In this document: positions 1 to 7,922 of the stretch, piece by piece
Layout: every line of letters starts with the position of its first letter
How positions within the stretch are numbered: the first letter of the stretch is position 1
Assembly (NCBI GenBank): GCA_003541285.1
Contig: DPMS01000610.1
Coordinates: 1 to 23,035 of the forward strand
Reading direction: 5' to 3'
From: Actinomycetota bacterium
GTDB taxonomy: Bacteria; Actinomycetota; Actinomycetes; Streptosporangiales; Streptosporangiaceae
DNA length: 23,035 nt
Program-made: the position numbers and the translations under genes
Notes under the pieces: model-generated
The model's database searches: none
Told to the model about the DNA's origin: nothing
What the model saw: the letters and a program-made list of their open reading frames with translations, nothing else

Positions 1-361
1 GCCCCTGGCTTGGTGGCACCGGCCCCGGGCCGGCCCCGGGTGAGGGCACCCAGGAGGGATCTGGCGATTGGTCGTCGGCAGTGCCGGGCTCAGCCGCCGG
101 GTTCCCGCCGGCTGCCGGGTTCCCGCCGGTGGCGGGGTTCCCCCAGCCCTGACCTTCGTTCATCTCCATCACCTCTGCCCTGGAATCGGCCTTTCACCCG
201 GCTTCGGCCGAACGCCGGGCTGGCGGCCCACACGCCCCTGATGTATCTCCCAGTAAGCAGCACGTTCCTGGACACAAGCTGAACGCCCCCTGAGGATTCC
301 AGCCAGCAGCGGCCTCGATACGACATTACGCGACGGCCGGGTGACCCGTCAGGGGCGGCGC
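1..361. other. Gene-free left edge
   Basis: I see no recognisable protein gene in this stretch. Reading frames exist on both strands, but their arginine- and proline-rich translations look like chance products of high GC. It holds a tandem 18-bp repeat (96-143), a GC-rich duplicated block near 20-38, and the 3' flank of the leftward deacetylase gene. A weak hairpin with arms at 332-336 and 346-350 (GACGG/CCGTC) lies about 12 bases past that gene's stop. It could help termination but is too short to call. A gene lying mostly outside the left edge could end here unseen. Confidence 0.5.
96..143. repeat. 18-bp tandem repeat, about 2.6 copies
   Basis: The unit starts GCCGGGTTCCCGCCGG. Copies lie at 96-113 and 114-131, with a partial diverged copy from 132. 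The first two copies differ only in the last two bases. It lies outside any gene I can support. Confidence 0.8.
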
Positions 362-1087
362 TCAGCGCGGAGCCAGGCCGTGGCCGGCCAGGGTGCCCAC
401 GGTCAGCCCCCGCCCGGCGCACGCGTCGAGCAGCCTCGGCAGCGCGCCGAGCGCGGCTGAGGAGGCACCCCGCGGCGACGTGCAATCGGAGTCGTGCAGC
501 AGGACTGTGCCACCCCCGCCAAGGCCGGCCAGGACGGTGGTGACCACGGACTCGGGGGTGGCGCCGCGTGCCCACTCGCGGCCCCAGGCGCTCCAGAGCA
601 CGGGCGTCAGTTCCAGCTTGCGGGCTGCCAGGAGAGCGCCGGAACTGAGCACTCCGTAGGGGGGGCGGAAGAACCGTGGCTGCTGGCCCGTCGCCGCCGA
701 CACCGCGTCCCGGGCTCGTGCCAGGTCCTGGTACATGTCCAGGGGGCCGCGCAGGATCGTGTACCGGTGATCCCAGCCGTGGACGGCGACCTCGTGCCCG
801 GCTTCGGCGATCTCCGCAGCCAGCCGTGGTGACCGCGCCACCATGGAGCCGAGCATGAAGAACGTGGCCTGCACGCGCCGCGCGGCCAGCAGATCCAGGA
901 AGCCGGGGGTGCTGGCCGGATCTGGGCCGTCGTCGAAGGTGAGGGCCACGTGATCGGGGTGGCCGAACCCGGCCAGCCGGGGGAACAGCCGGCGCCGCAG
1001 CGGGCCCACCGCGCTCACACCCGGGCCCGCATGCCCCGCCACTACTGCCGCCGCCGCGAGCCCGGCCGGCCACGCCCATGTCCTCAT
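362..1087 (-). CDS. Secreted polysaccharide deacetylase (NodB homology)
   Basis: This is a metal-dependent carbohydrate esterase of family 4 that removes N- or O-acetyl groups from a cell-wall or exported polysaccharide outside the membrane. From the ATG at 1087 it is 241 residues, with a hydrophobic leader (about 1-27) that may be a signal peptide or anchor. The NodB motifs appear in order: TFDDGP (50-55, catalytic base Asp and metal Asp), HGWDH (103-107, metal histidines), RPPYG (141-145) and LLHD (196-199, catalytic His). The fourth motif is unusual: WSAWGREW (165-172) replaces the common WSxD. The frame is open back to 1264, but that would overlap the divergent aminotransferase start. The tandem ATGs at 1090 and 1087 sit right before the leader, so I prefer 1087. 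The family is clear; the substrate is unknown. Its neighbours suggest envelope glycan work. Confidence 0.9.
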   Translation of the reverse strand: MRTWAWPAGLAAAAVVAGHAGPGVSAVGPLRRRLFPRLAGFGHPDHVALTFDDGPDPASTPGFLDLLAARRVQATFFMLGSMVARSPRLAAEIAEAGHEVAVHGWDHRYTILRGPLDMYQDLARARDAVSAATGQQPRFFRPPYGVLSSGALLAARKLELTPVLWSAWGREWARGATPESVVTTVLAGLGGGGTVLLHDSDCTSPRGASSAALGALPRLLDACAGRGLTVGTLAGHGLAPR

Positions 1088-1111
1088 CATCACCGTCCCA
1101 GTGGGGTTCCT

Positions 1112-1130
1112 GCCTGTCAGGGTGACAGGC
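1112..1130. promoter_or_regulatory. Perfect inverted repeat, candidate operator
   Basis: The arms GCCTGTCA (1112-1119) and TGACAGGC (1123-1130) are exactly complementary around GGG. The site is in the 158-bp divergent spacer, about 25 bp before the deacetylase start. An 11-bp palindrome, ATTCCTGGAAT (1164-1174), follows in the same spacer. The TGTCA-N3-TGACA shape suits a dimeric repressor, but an mRNA hairpin in the deacetylase leader is also possible. Confidence 0.5.
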
Positions 1131-1245
1131 GACACGCGGGATACGAACGTGCCCTTGCCGGCCATTCCTGGAATCATGGCAAAGTCGGGTGGCTCGTGCG
1201 AAGTCCGGCTGACGCCGGCGGTGCGGCCAGGTCTCACCGAAGGGG

Positions 1246-2379
1246 ATGAGCTTGGAAGTGCCATCAGCCCGGGTCGTGTTCCCAGCCACCGACCGGGCGG
1301 AGGTTGCCGCCGCCGTGGCGGGGATCCTGGACAGCGGTGCGCTGACGCTGGGGCCCTACACCCGGCGGTTCGAGTCGGCCTTCGCGGCCGCCCACGCCTC
1401 CCCTCATGCGGTGGCCGTCGCCAGCGGCACCGCTGCGCTCGACATCGCCCTGCGCGCTATCGGGATACGCGGCCGTGATGTGGTGGTCCCCGCGAACACC
1501 TTCTACGCGACCGCCGCCGCGGTTCTGCAGGCGGGCGGCAGGCCGGTCTTCGCGGATGTGGACGCCGCCACGTTCGCGCTGAGCCGCTCCACCCTTGAGG
1601 CGAGCCTGACCCCGGATACGGCCGCTGTTGTCGTTGTCCACGTCGGTGGCCTCATCTCACCTGCCGTCGATGACCTGCGGGAACTCTGCGAGGAGCGGGG
1701 TATCGCGTTGGTGGAGGACGCCGCGCATGCGCACGGGTCGACCTTCGAGGGCCGTTTCGCCGGCGCCTTCGGGCGGGCGGCCGCCTTTTCCCTCTACCCG
1801 ACCAAGGTCGTCACCAGCGGTGAGGGCGGGATGGTGCTCACCTCGTCGGAGGAGCTCGCGCAGGAGGCGCGGATCTACCGCGACCAGGGTAAGGGCGCCT
1901 TCGCTGCCAATCACCACGTGCGGCTCGGCTCGGCGTGGCGGATGAGTGAGCAGCACGCGGTCACCGGGCTGGTGCACCTGCGCAGGATGGGGGAGTTCAT
2001 CACCCGGCGCCGGGAGGTCGCGGCCAGGTATGACAAGGCGCTGGCCGGGCTGGATGGACTGCAGCCGCTGGCGGAGCCAGCAGGGTGCCGCAGCAATATC
2101 TATAAGTACATCGTGCTCCTGCCACCAGATATGGACCGGGCGTTGTTTAAGTCGCAAATGGCTGAACGGTACCGGGTGCGCCTATCCGGCGAGGTCTATG
2201 ACCTTCCGCTGCACCGGCAGCCGGTGCTGGCGGAATACGGCGGACCGCCGCTTCCGGCGGCAGAAGACGTGGCGGCCAGGCATGTCTGCCTGCCGGTGCA
2301 TTCCGACATGACCGACAGCGAGGTGGATCAGGTGCTGACCGCGGTGACGGCCGTCCACGGCGCTCTGAGTGGGCGGTGA
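1246..2379 (+). CDS. DegT/DnrJ/EryC1/StrS-family sugar aminotransferase
   Basis: This is a fold-type I PLP enzyme of the family that transaminates nucleotide-linked keto-sugars, acting in the cytoplasm. At 377 residues it has normal length. Visible landmarks are the N-terminal LTLGPYTRRFE (34-44), ASGTAAL for phosphate binding (59-65), PANTFYATA (82-90), VEDAAHAHGS (156-165, PLP-ring region) and YPTKVVTSGEGG (184-195), with Lys187 as the predicted Schiff-base lysine. AAGGGG lies directly before the ATG at 1246. That is closer than ideal, so TTG 1252 or GTG 1258 could be the real start. The epimerase follows after 21 bases and the glycosyltransferase after that, which suggests an operon. Some family members are dehydratases, but the lysine here argues for an aminotransferase. 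The sugar substrate cannot be read from sequence. Confidence 0.9.
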   Translation: MSLEVPSARVVFPATDRAEVAAAVAGILDSGALTLGPYTRRFESAFAAAHASPHAVAVASGTAALDIALRAIGIRGRDVVVPANTFYATAAAVLQAGGRPVFADVDAATFALSRSTLEASLTPDTAAVVVVHVGGLISPAVDDLRELCEERGIALVEDAAHAHGSTFEGRFAGAFGRAAAFSLYPTKVVTSGEGGMVLTSSEELAQEARIYRDQGKGAFAANHHVRLGSAWRMSEQHAVTGLVHLRRMGEFITRRREVAARYDKALAGLDGLQPLAEPAGCRSNIYKYIVLLPPDMDRALFKSQMAERYRVRLSGEVYDLPLHRQPVLAEYGGPPLPAAEDVAARHVCLPVHSDMTDSEVDQVLTAVTAVHGALSGR

Positions 2380-2400
2380 GCCACCGGGGGTGAGGAGCGC

Positions 2401-3390
2401 ATGCAGGTTGCGGTGACTGGGGGTGGCGGCTTCATCGGCTCTCATGTGGTGGATCGCCTTGTGCTGGCGGGGCACCAGGTACGGGTGATCGATCATGCCC
2501 CGGTCTGGCGCAATCCCGCCGCCCAGTACCGCGAGGTGGATCTGTTCGACGCGGAGGGGCTCGCACAGGGCCTGGCCGGCTGTGCTGCGGTGTTCCACCT
2601 GGCCGGCGCCTCCGACGTCAACGATGTGGCTGCCGACCCGGTGGGGGCGGTCAGGCTCAACGTGGAGGGCACTGCCCGGGTGCTGGCTGCCGCGCGGCGC
2701 CAGCAGTGTGAGCGGGTGCTGTTCGCGAGCACGGTCTGGGTGTATGGCGCGACAGCCGGGGAAGGTGAGCGCACTGAGGACGCCCCGGTGGACCTCACCC
2801 GCGCGGGTCATGTCTACGTCTCGACCAAGCTCGCGGCGGAACTGCTGGTGCACAGCTACCGGGAGATGTACGGGCAGCGGTTCACGATCTTGCGGTACGG
2901 AATCCCCTATGGGCCGCGGATGCGCGACGTGCTCGTCGTCGCCAGGTTCGTCCGGGCCGCGCGGGAAGGGATGCCGATCACCATCGCCGGGACCGGGGAA
3001 CAGCAGCGCAACTACGTGTACGTGGGAGACATCGCGGACGCGCACGTCCGTGCGCTGTCCCCGGCCGCGGCCGACCAGGTGCTGGCCCTGGAAGGGGGCA
3101 CGCCGGTGTCGGTCAGGGAGATCGCTGACACTGTCCGGGAACTCGTCGCGCCGGTGCCGGTCGAGCACGTGCCCGCCCGGCCCGCCGACTACCAGGGAGT
3201 GAGCGTGTCGAACCGGCGGGCCAAGGAGGTGCTTGACTGGTCGCCGGAGACCTCCTTCGTGGCCGGCGTCCGGCGGTATCTCGACTGGCTGAGCCAGACC
3301 GGAGCCATTCACCGGACCCAGGGGGGCGGCCCGGGCACACAGGAGGGCACCATAGGGAGCGTGGGGCACGGGATCCAGGGGGACAGCTGA
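2401..3390 (+). CDS. NAD-dependent sugar epimerase/dehydratase (extended SDR)
   Basis: This is an extended short-chain dehydrogenase/reductase of 329 residues, cytoplasmic. The N-terminal Rossmann motif TGGGGFIG (6-13) binds NAD(P). ADP-ribose contacts are expected near Asp31. The active site shows Ser110/Thr111 and YVSTK (139-143, YxxxK). RYGIPYGP (165-172) is typical of sugar-nucleotide epimerases such as the GalE/RmlB group. GAGGAG stands six bases before the ATG. It sits between the aminotransferase and the glycosyltransferase with short gaps, so it probably makes or reshapes the sugar those enzymes use. The C-terminal tail after about residue 300 is glycine-rich and looks unstructured. 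Epimerase, dehydratase and reductase cannot be told apart by eye. Confidence 0.9.
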   Translation: MQVAVTGGGGFIGSHVVDRLVLAGHQVRVIDHAPVWRNPAAQYREVDLFDAEGLAQGLAGCAAVFHLAGASDVNDVAADPVGAVRLNVEGTARVLAAARRQQCERVLFASTVWVYGATAGEGERTEDAPVDLTRAGHVYVSTKLAAELLVHSYREMYGQRFTILRYGIPYGPRMRDVLVVARFVRAAREGMPITIAGTGEQQRNYVYVGDIADAHVRALSPAAADQVLALEGGTPVSVREIADTVRELVAPVPVEHVPARPADYQGVSVSNRRAKEVLDWSPETSFVAGVRRYLDWLSQTGAIHRTQGGGPGTQEGTIGSVGHGIQGDS

Positions 3391-3402
3391 GGGGATAGCT
3401 GG

Positions 3403-4488
3403 ATGAGGCGGGCGCTGTTGCTGTCAGGTTCCCTCGGCGCGGGACACGAGGTCCATGCCGGGGCGTGCGCGTCGTCACTGGCCCGGCAGGGCTGGTCGAC
3501 GCAGATCCTGGACGCCATGCGATTGCTGGGCCCGCGGGGCGGGTCGGCGGGCGAGGCGGTGTTCCGTTCCATGCTCGCGGTGCCCGGCCTGTACGACGCC
3601 TTCCACTTCGCTGCCCTGCGGGCCGGGAGCCCGCTCGCACAGCTCACCGATGCGGCTGCCCGGCGCCAGCTGGTGCCGCGGCTGCGTGACTACCTCGATG
3701 ACCACCCCGCCGAGCTGGCGGTCTCCGTGTTCGCGACCGCAGCCTCGGCGCTCAACGTGCTGGCCGACCGCTACCCGGGCATGAGCCATGTCGTGCTGTG
3801 CAGCGACGTCACGCCGCACCGGCTCTGGGTGCACCCCAACGTCGACCTGTACCTGGTCACCTCGCCGGCCGCCGAAGCCGCGGTACGCAGATACCAGCCG
3901 CAGGCCCGGGTCCAGGTCGTACCGCCGCCGGTCCGGCCGGGCTTCCTGGACCCGCCCAGCCAGCCGCAGGCCCGGGCCAGCCTCGGTATCGACGTGCAGG
4001 ACCGGACGGTGCTGCTTATGTCGGGGGCCTGGGGGCTTGGCCCGCTGGCCGAGGCCGCCGCTGCCCTAGCGGACGCCGGTATCCACGTGCTCGCGGTCGC
4101 CGGGCGCAACGCCCGGCTGGAGAGCCGGCTCAGGGCGGCTGCGAGTGGCCGGTCCCGGATGCGCGTCTTCGGTTACACCGAGCAGATACCGACCCTGATG
4201 GCCGCGGCTGACCTGGTGATCACCAGTTCCGGCGACACCTGCGCGGAGGCGCGCACCGTGGGCCGGCCGCTGCTGCTGCTCGATGTGGTGCAGGGCCATG
4301 GGCGGGACAACCTTCAGCACGAACTCGAACTCGGGGACGCCGCCGTCACCTCCCCCCGGCCCACGGCAGTCGTGCGCACCGCCCTGGCCGCCCTGGACCG
4401 GGTCAAACCACCATCAATGGCTGCAACCCGCTCGCCCGCAGCCTGGGAAGAAGCATTCGCCACCGCCCTGGAAAGCATGGGTCTGTGA
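3403..4488 (+). CDS. MGDG-synthase/UgtP-like glycosyltransferase (GT28 type)
   Basis: The 361-residue protein resembles monogalactosyldiacylglycerol synthase and processive diacylglycerol glucosyltransferases, which add sugar from a UDP-sugar to diacylglycerol at the inner face of the membrane. The N-terminal SGSLGAGH (8-15) is the family's glycine-rich acceptor loop. HPNVDLYLVTSPAA (144-157) and VVPPPVRPGF (172-181) match the inter-domain region. The C-terminal FGYTEQIPTLMAAADLVI (256-273) matches the nucleotide-sugar domain. Two places differ from the usual pattern: SSGDTCAEA (275-283) stands where KPGGLTxxEA is common, and GHGRDN (298-303) where G(Q/E)ExxN is common. A GAGGGG ribosome site lies about eight bases upstream. 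It is last of the three-gene run. The acceptor may be a lipid, but a polyprenyl or other acceptor is possible. Confidence 0.82.
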   Translation: MRRALLLSGSLGAGHEVHAGACASSLARQGWSTQILDAMRLLGPRGGSAGEAVFRSMLAVPGLYDAFHFAALRAGSPLAQLTDAAARRQLVPRLRDYLDDHPAELAVSVFATAASALNVLADRYPGMSHVVLCSDVTPHRLWVHPNVDLYLVTSPAAEAAVRRYQPQARVQVVPPPVRPGFLDPPSQPQARASLGIDVQDRTVLLMSGAWGLGPLAEAAAALADAGIHVLAVAGRNARLESRLRAAASGRSRMRVFGYTEQIPTLMAAADLVITSSGDTCAEARTVGRPLLLLDVVQGHGRDNLQHELELGDAAVTSPRPTAVVRTALAALDRVKPPSMAATRSPAAWEEAFATALESMGL

Positions 4489-4521
4489 GCTGGGGCAGGG
4501 CACCCGGGCGCCAGCCCCTCC

Positions 4522-5148
4522 TCAGCCCGGCAGAACCGGCAGCTTGGCGGTGGCGGAGGTCCCCCCCACCGCCGTCTGCATGATCTTGTCGACGTAGGCG
4601 CGCTGGCCATCGAGCCGCCGCAGATCAACCTGGAGTTTCGCGAGGGCAGCCACCCGGGCCGGCCCGTGCGCGCCGAGCGTGGCGGCCACATCGGCCTGGA
4701 CGTGCATGGCGTCGGGGAAGGCCCAGGTGACCAGGCCTTGCACCACCCGGTCGAGGTGGTAGCTGGCCAGCGATTCGCTCACCTGGTACTGGGTGAGGTC
4801 CGCGAGCAGTTCGTTGTTCGCCGGCATGCAGTTGGTCGCGCCGTAGCTGGCTTCATGGATGGCGGTGGTCAGGTCGCTGCTGGACAGGGCGCCGGCCCTG
4901 TGCAGCGAGGTGAGCGATTCGCCGACCCCGGCCGCGCACGACCCGACATCGGCGGTCATGTCATGCAGGAACCCGTTCATGTCGGCGGCGCGCTGGGCCT
5001 GCGAGGGGTGATGCGCCAGCCCGACCACGACCGCGCCCGCGAGCGCCACCGCGAGCACCGCGAACAGCCAGCGGGGTGTCTTGTGGACCGGCCACCGGCC
5101 GTGACGGAGCGGGACGTGGGGTGGCCCGGTAAGGGTGGGGGTCTGCAT
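4522..5148 (-). CDS. Anchored extracytoplasmic protein of unknown function, two cysteines
   Basis: I do not recognise this 208-residue protein. A basic N-terminus precedes one hydrophobic segment (about 27-45), so it is probably held in the membrane with the rest outside. The outer part looks helical and has just two cysteines, Cys71 and Cys107, which could form a disulfide. It starts ten bases after the stop of the TlpA-like thioredoxin gene, with GTGAGG about eight bases before the ATG. It is last in the regulator-kinase-thioredoxin run. The context suggests a client or partner of the thioredoxin, but this is inference. It converges with the glycosyltransferase gene, 33 bases apart. That spacer is GC-rich with possible weak pairing. 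Confidence 0.75.
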   Translation of the reverse strand: MQTPTLTGPPHVPLRHGRWPVHKTPRWLFAVLAVALAGAVVVGLAHHPSQAQRAADMNGFLHDMTADVGSCAAGVGESLTSLHRAGALSSSDLTTAIHEASYGATNCMPANNELLADLTQYQVSESLASYHLDRVVQGLVTWAFPDAMHVQADVAATLGAHGPARVAALAKLQVDLRRLDGQRAYVDKIMQTAVGGTSATAKLPVLPG

Positions 5149-5158
5149 GGGTTCGGCC

Positions 5159-5737
5159 TCACTTCGCCCGCGGGTTGATGAGGGCGGCCCCCGAGGTCAG
5201 TTCCGCCCGGGTGACCGCGCCGTAGACCCGCTTCACGATCCGGTGGCGCGCGTCGAGGAAGAAGGTAGCAGGCAATCCTGGCAGACCGTAGGCGATCACG
5301 GTGCTCTCCGAAGCCGGTTCGGTGCCGACCGGGTAGGTGACGCCGCTCTTGCGCATGAACGCGAGCGCCGACGATGCCCGGTCGTTGACGTCGATCCCGA
5401 TCAGAGCCACCCTGCCGTGCGTGCTGCGGTAGAAGCTGGCGAGCAGCGGAGTCTCCCGCTGGCAGGGCCCGCACCAGGAAGCGAAGAAGTTCACTATGAC
5501 CGGCTGGCCAGCCAGTGAGCGCAGGGAGACTTGCCCTGGGTGCCCCAGCGCGACGAGGGTGAAGTTCTTCGCCGGGGCGGGCTGGGCGTGCCGCCCGGTA
5601 CCGCCAGCGGGGATGACGCTGAGGGCCAGGATCACGACGACCCCCACCATGGCCGCGGCGATGGCGAAAAGCTGCCCCCGCCCCAGACCACGCAGCCGCT
5701 GCACCCCGCGCTGGGTGGGTGAATCCTGCCCGGTCAA
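5159..5737 (-). CDS. TlpA/ResA-like membrane-anchored thioredoxin
   Basis: This is a thiol-disulfide oxidoreductase acting outside the membrane. The 192-residue protein has one N-terminal membrane segment (about 23-45), then a thioredoxin/AhpC-TSA fold. The active site is WCGPC (88-92, within FFASWCGPCQRETP) and the cis-proline is in LPATFF (Pro156). TlpA and ResA proteins reduce disulfides during cytochrome c or CuA-site assembly. No cytochrome c maturation gene is in view, but the oxidase operon lies just across the control region, so CuA or cupredoxin cysteines are plausible clients. The start is TTG: it overlaps the kinase stop as TTGA and is preceded by GGAGGA. It continues the kinase operon and is followed by the two-cysteine protein. 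Confidence 0.88.
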   Translation of the reverse strand: MTGQDSPTQRGVQRLRGLGRGQLFAIAAAMVGVVVILALSVIPAGGTGRHAQPAPAKNFTLVALGHPGQVSLRSLAGQPVIVNFFASWCGPCQRETPLLASFYRSTHGRVALIGIDVNDRASSALAFMRKSGVTYPVGTEPASESTVIAYGLPGLPATFFLDARHRIVKRVYGAVTRAELTSGAALINPRAK

Positions 5738-7104
5738 AGTTCCTCCAGCGTTCTCTGGCCCGCACCTGGCGCGCGGGGGGCGGATGGCGCACCTGCAGGC
5801 ACCGTACCTGCTGCCGCGGCCGTCCCGCCCAGCTGTTCCAAGCCGGCCGGCCAGCCCGGTGACGGGGCCATCACCGGGAGCAGCAACTCGAACTCGCTGC
5901 CCTCACCGAGGGTGCTGCCTACCCGCACCTGACCGCCGTGTGCGCGGGCAACCGCCCGGACCAGCGCCAGGCCGAGGCCGGTGCCGCGTCCGCCACCGTC
6001 CTCCGACCCTGACCGGAAGCGATCGAAGATGTGGTCGAGTTCGGCGGGCGGTATCCCCGCCCCGCTGTCCCCGATGATCATCCTGGCGGCCTCGCCGTCC
6101 TGAGCCGACAGCACCGAGAGCTGGATCAGGTCTCCGGCTGCTGTATGCCTGACCGCGTTTTCGAGCAGGGCGTCCACAGCCAGGCCGAGCCGTTCGCGGT
6201 CGGCGTTCACCATGACCGCGTCCAGCCGGCCGAGCTGCCACCGGCGCTCCGCTGTCGGCATCCACTTGCGGAGAACCTCCATGGTGAAGTGGTCCAGCGC
6301 GACCGGTTCCGGGTGCAGGAAGTCGGGGTCCTCGGCGGCGGCGATCATCAGCAGCCGTTCGCCGAGCCGCCGGAGCCGGGCGAGTTCGCCCACGACCACG
6401 CCGATGTCGCGCTCCTCGCGGCGGCCACTGCCGGCCAGTTCGCTGGCGAGCAGCTCAGCGTGGCCGAGCGCGATGGTGATCGGTGTGCGCAGCTGGTGAG
6501 AGGCGTCCTGGAGGAAGCGCCGCTGGGTGGCGAGCAGGCGGGCGTTCTCGACGCTGACCCGGGCGCGTTCCTCCTCGGCGGCCAGCCTGCGCCGGGCGTG
6601 CCAGACCATCGCCCAGAACATGGCCGCCATCAGCGGAACCTCGTTCAGCTCGTCGATGGTCTGGGCGCCGGTCCAGACGTCGTAGGACAGGACGGCGCCG
6701 GTGGTGACCATGACGGCGATGAGCACCCACAGGGTCGGCGGTAGCGCCCAGACCCGGAAGCCGTACAGGATTGTCAGGCTGATCCAGATGAAGTGGAACG
6801 GAACGGTCTCCGCGTGCGAGAACAGCGCCATGGCGTAGAGGTTGGCGGCCGAGAACACCACCCAGGCCGCGTCCACCCAGCCCGGCCGGAACGGCCAGCG
6901 GCGCCCGGACGGGCGATCGCCGGACGCTTCCGCTATGGCCGGTTCGCCGCCGTTGCGCCCGAAGGGGAGGCTGCCCAGGACCGGCGGGTGCAAGGCGTGC
7001 AGCACCTTGCGGGCGACGTGGGGGACACCGCTCCGGCCGGCCGCGAGCAGCCGCCGCGGCGATCCGGTGTGGGCCTGTTCAGGAGGCGAGCTGGTAACCC
7101 TCAC
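5734..7104 (-). CDS. Sensor histidine kinase with membrane-embedded input domain
   Basis: The 456-residue kinase has four hydrophobic segments (about 76-95, 101-121, 122-141, 156-169) joined by very short loops, so there is no sizeable outer sensor domain. No HAMP domain is obvious. A short coiled linker (172-195) leads to the H-box FLQDASHQLRTPI (197-209, phospho-acceptor His203), the N-box LLENAVRHT (313-321, Asn316), G1 DSGAGIPP (346-353) and G2 GTGLGL (374-379). The tail after 410 is Ala/Pro/Gly-rich. The GTG start at 7104 lies inside the regulator gene (26-base overlap) without a good ribosome site, which suggests coupling. A later start is possible, because the first 70 residues look unstructured. 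It surely pairs with the regulator upstream. The stimulus may be sensed in or at the membrane. Confidence 0.9.
   Translation of the reverse strand: MRVTSSPPEQAHTGSPRRLLAAGRSGVPHVARKVLHALHPPVLGSLPFGRNGGEPAIAEASGDRPSGRRWPFRPGWVDAAWVVFSAANLYAMALFSHAETVPFHFIWISLTILYGFRVWALPPTLWVLIAVMVTTGAVLSYDVWTGAQTIDELNEVPLMAAMFWAMVWHARRRLAAEEERARVSVENARLLATQRRFLQDASHQLRTPITIALGHAELLASELAGSGRREERDIGVVVGELARLRRLGERLLMIAAAEDPDFLHPEPVALDHFTMEVLRKWMPTAERRWQLGRLDAVMVNADRERLGLAVDALLENAVRHTAAGDLIQLSVLSAQDGEAARMIIGDSGAGIPPAELDHIFDRFRSGSEDGGGRGTGLGLALVRAVARAHGGQVRVGSTLGEGSEFELLLPVMAPSPGWPAGLEQLGGTAAAAGTVPAGAPSAPRAPGAGQRTLEEL
5741..5746 (-). promoter_or_regulatory. Ribosome binding site fixing the TTG start of the TlpA-like gene
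   Basis: On the minus strand GGAGGA lies three bases before the TTG at 5737, inside the end of the kinase gene. This strong match supports TTG as the start and points to coupled translation of kinase and thioredoxin. Confidence 0.65.
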
Positions 7105-7786
7105 CGCGCACCGTCTTGATCAGTTCGAATCCGAGCTTGGAGCGCAGCCGCCGGACACACACGTCCACCACGTTCGAGCCGGGGTCGAAGTCGTAGCCCC
7201 AGACAGAGGCGAGGAGCTGGCCCTTGCCCACCGATTGGCCGGCGTGCTCCATAAGCTCCTTGAGCAGCAGGAATTCCAGCCGGGTCAGCGCTACCGGGCC
7301 ATTGCCGATGTTGGCCTGCAGGCGGCCCACATCCAGGACCAGTTCCCCTGCCTTGAGGGTCTCGTTGAGCGAGTGAGCTTCTCCGCGCAGCCGCACCCGT
7401 ACCCGGGCGAGCAGTTCGGCCAGTGAGAAGGGCTTGGTCAGGTAGTCCTGCGCACCCAGTTCCAGGCAGTCGACCTTGGTGGTCACGTCGGCGAGGCAGG
7501 AAAGCACCAGGACTGCCTGCTCGCGGCGCTCCCGCAGCAACTGGGTCAGGAAGTGCCGGCCATCCATGTCCGGCATGATCAGATCGAGGATGATCAGGTC
7601 GTAGTCGCCGCCCAGGGCCTGCCGCAGCCCCTCGGTCCCGCTGCACGCCGCTTCGACCGCGTACCCGGCTGTCACCAGCGCCCTGCTGATGAAGTCGCGG
7701 ATCCGCGGCTCGTCGTCGACCAGCATGATGCGCGGGCCCGCCGGGCCTTCCGCCTGCTCAGTTGCCACCATCGACAGTCTCGTCAT
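7079..7786 (-). CDS. OmpR/PhoB-family response regulator
   Basis: This is a 235-residue two-component DNA-binding regulator. The receiver domain shows the acidic pair Asp24/Asp25, the phospho-acceptor Asp68 in LILDLIMPDMDG-like context, Ser96 in the switch position and Lys118 in YLTKPF. The C-terminal winged helix (about 138-235) shows LTRLEFLLLKELMEHAG, VVDVCVRRLRSKLG and the closing TVRGEGYQL. The ATG at 7786 has only a modest ribosome site (AAGGCGAG). It is first in the operon with kinase, thioredoxin and the two-cysteine protein. It faces the oxidase operon across a shared spacer with repeated sites, so it may control both. The signal and targets are inferred, not shown. Confidence 0.93.
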   Translation of the reverse strand: MTRLSMVATEQAEGPAGPRIMLVDDEPRIRDFISRALVTAGYAVEAACSGTEGLRQALGGDYDLIILDLIMPDMDGRHFLTQLLRERREQAVLVLSCLADVTTKVDCLELGAQDYLTKPFSLAELLARVRVRLRGEAHSLNETLKAGELVLDVGRLQANIGNGPVALTRLEFLLLKELMEHAGQSVGKGQLLASVWGYDFDPGSNVVDVCVRRLRSKLGFELIKTVRGEGYQLAS

Positions 7787-7811
7787 CTCGCCTTGCCTGC
7801 CACCTCAGCTG

Positions 7812-7827
7812 GTAAGGGACTCCTTAC
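7812..7827. promoter_or_regulatory. Inverted repeat before the response regulator gene
   Basis: The arms GTAAGG (7812-7817) and CCTTAC (7822-7827) are exact complements four bases apart. They lie 26-41 bases before the regulator start codon. The site could be an operator or a leader hairpin. Confidence 0.35.
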
Positions 7828-7922
7828 TGGTGAGGATCCACCGCACCAGGGGAACCGGTCAACCAGCCTTTAGCAAACCATTGCATAGCCGCCGGCCCGC
7901 ATAGGGGATCACCACGTGGGTA

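Noticed and set aside
90..1289. A 399-codon minus-strand frame over the deacetylase
   Set aside because: It is in another frame than the NodB motifs and has shadow-like Arg/Gly/Pro composition.
2182..3369. A 395-codon minus-strand frame over the aminotransferase and epimerase
   Set aside because: The plus strand carries intact motifs for both enzymes. The minus translation has none.
4489..4521. Possible terminator in the convergent gap after the glycosyltransferase
   Set aside because: GGGGC/GCCCC pairing is short with a long loop and no clean stem, so I do not list it as a feature.
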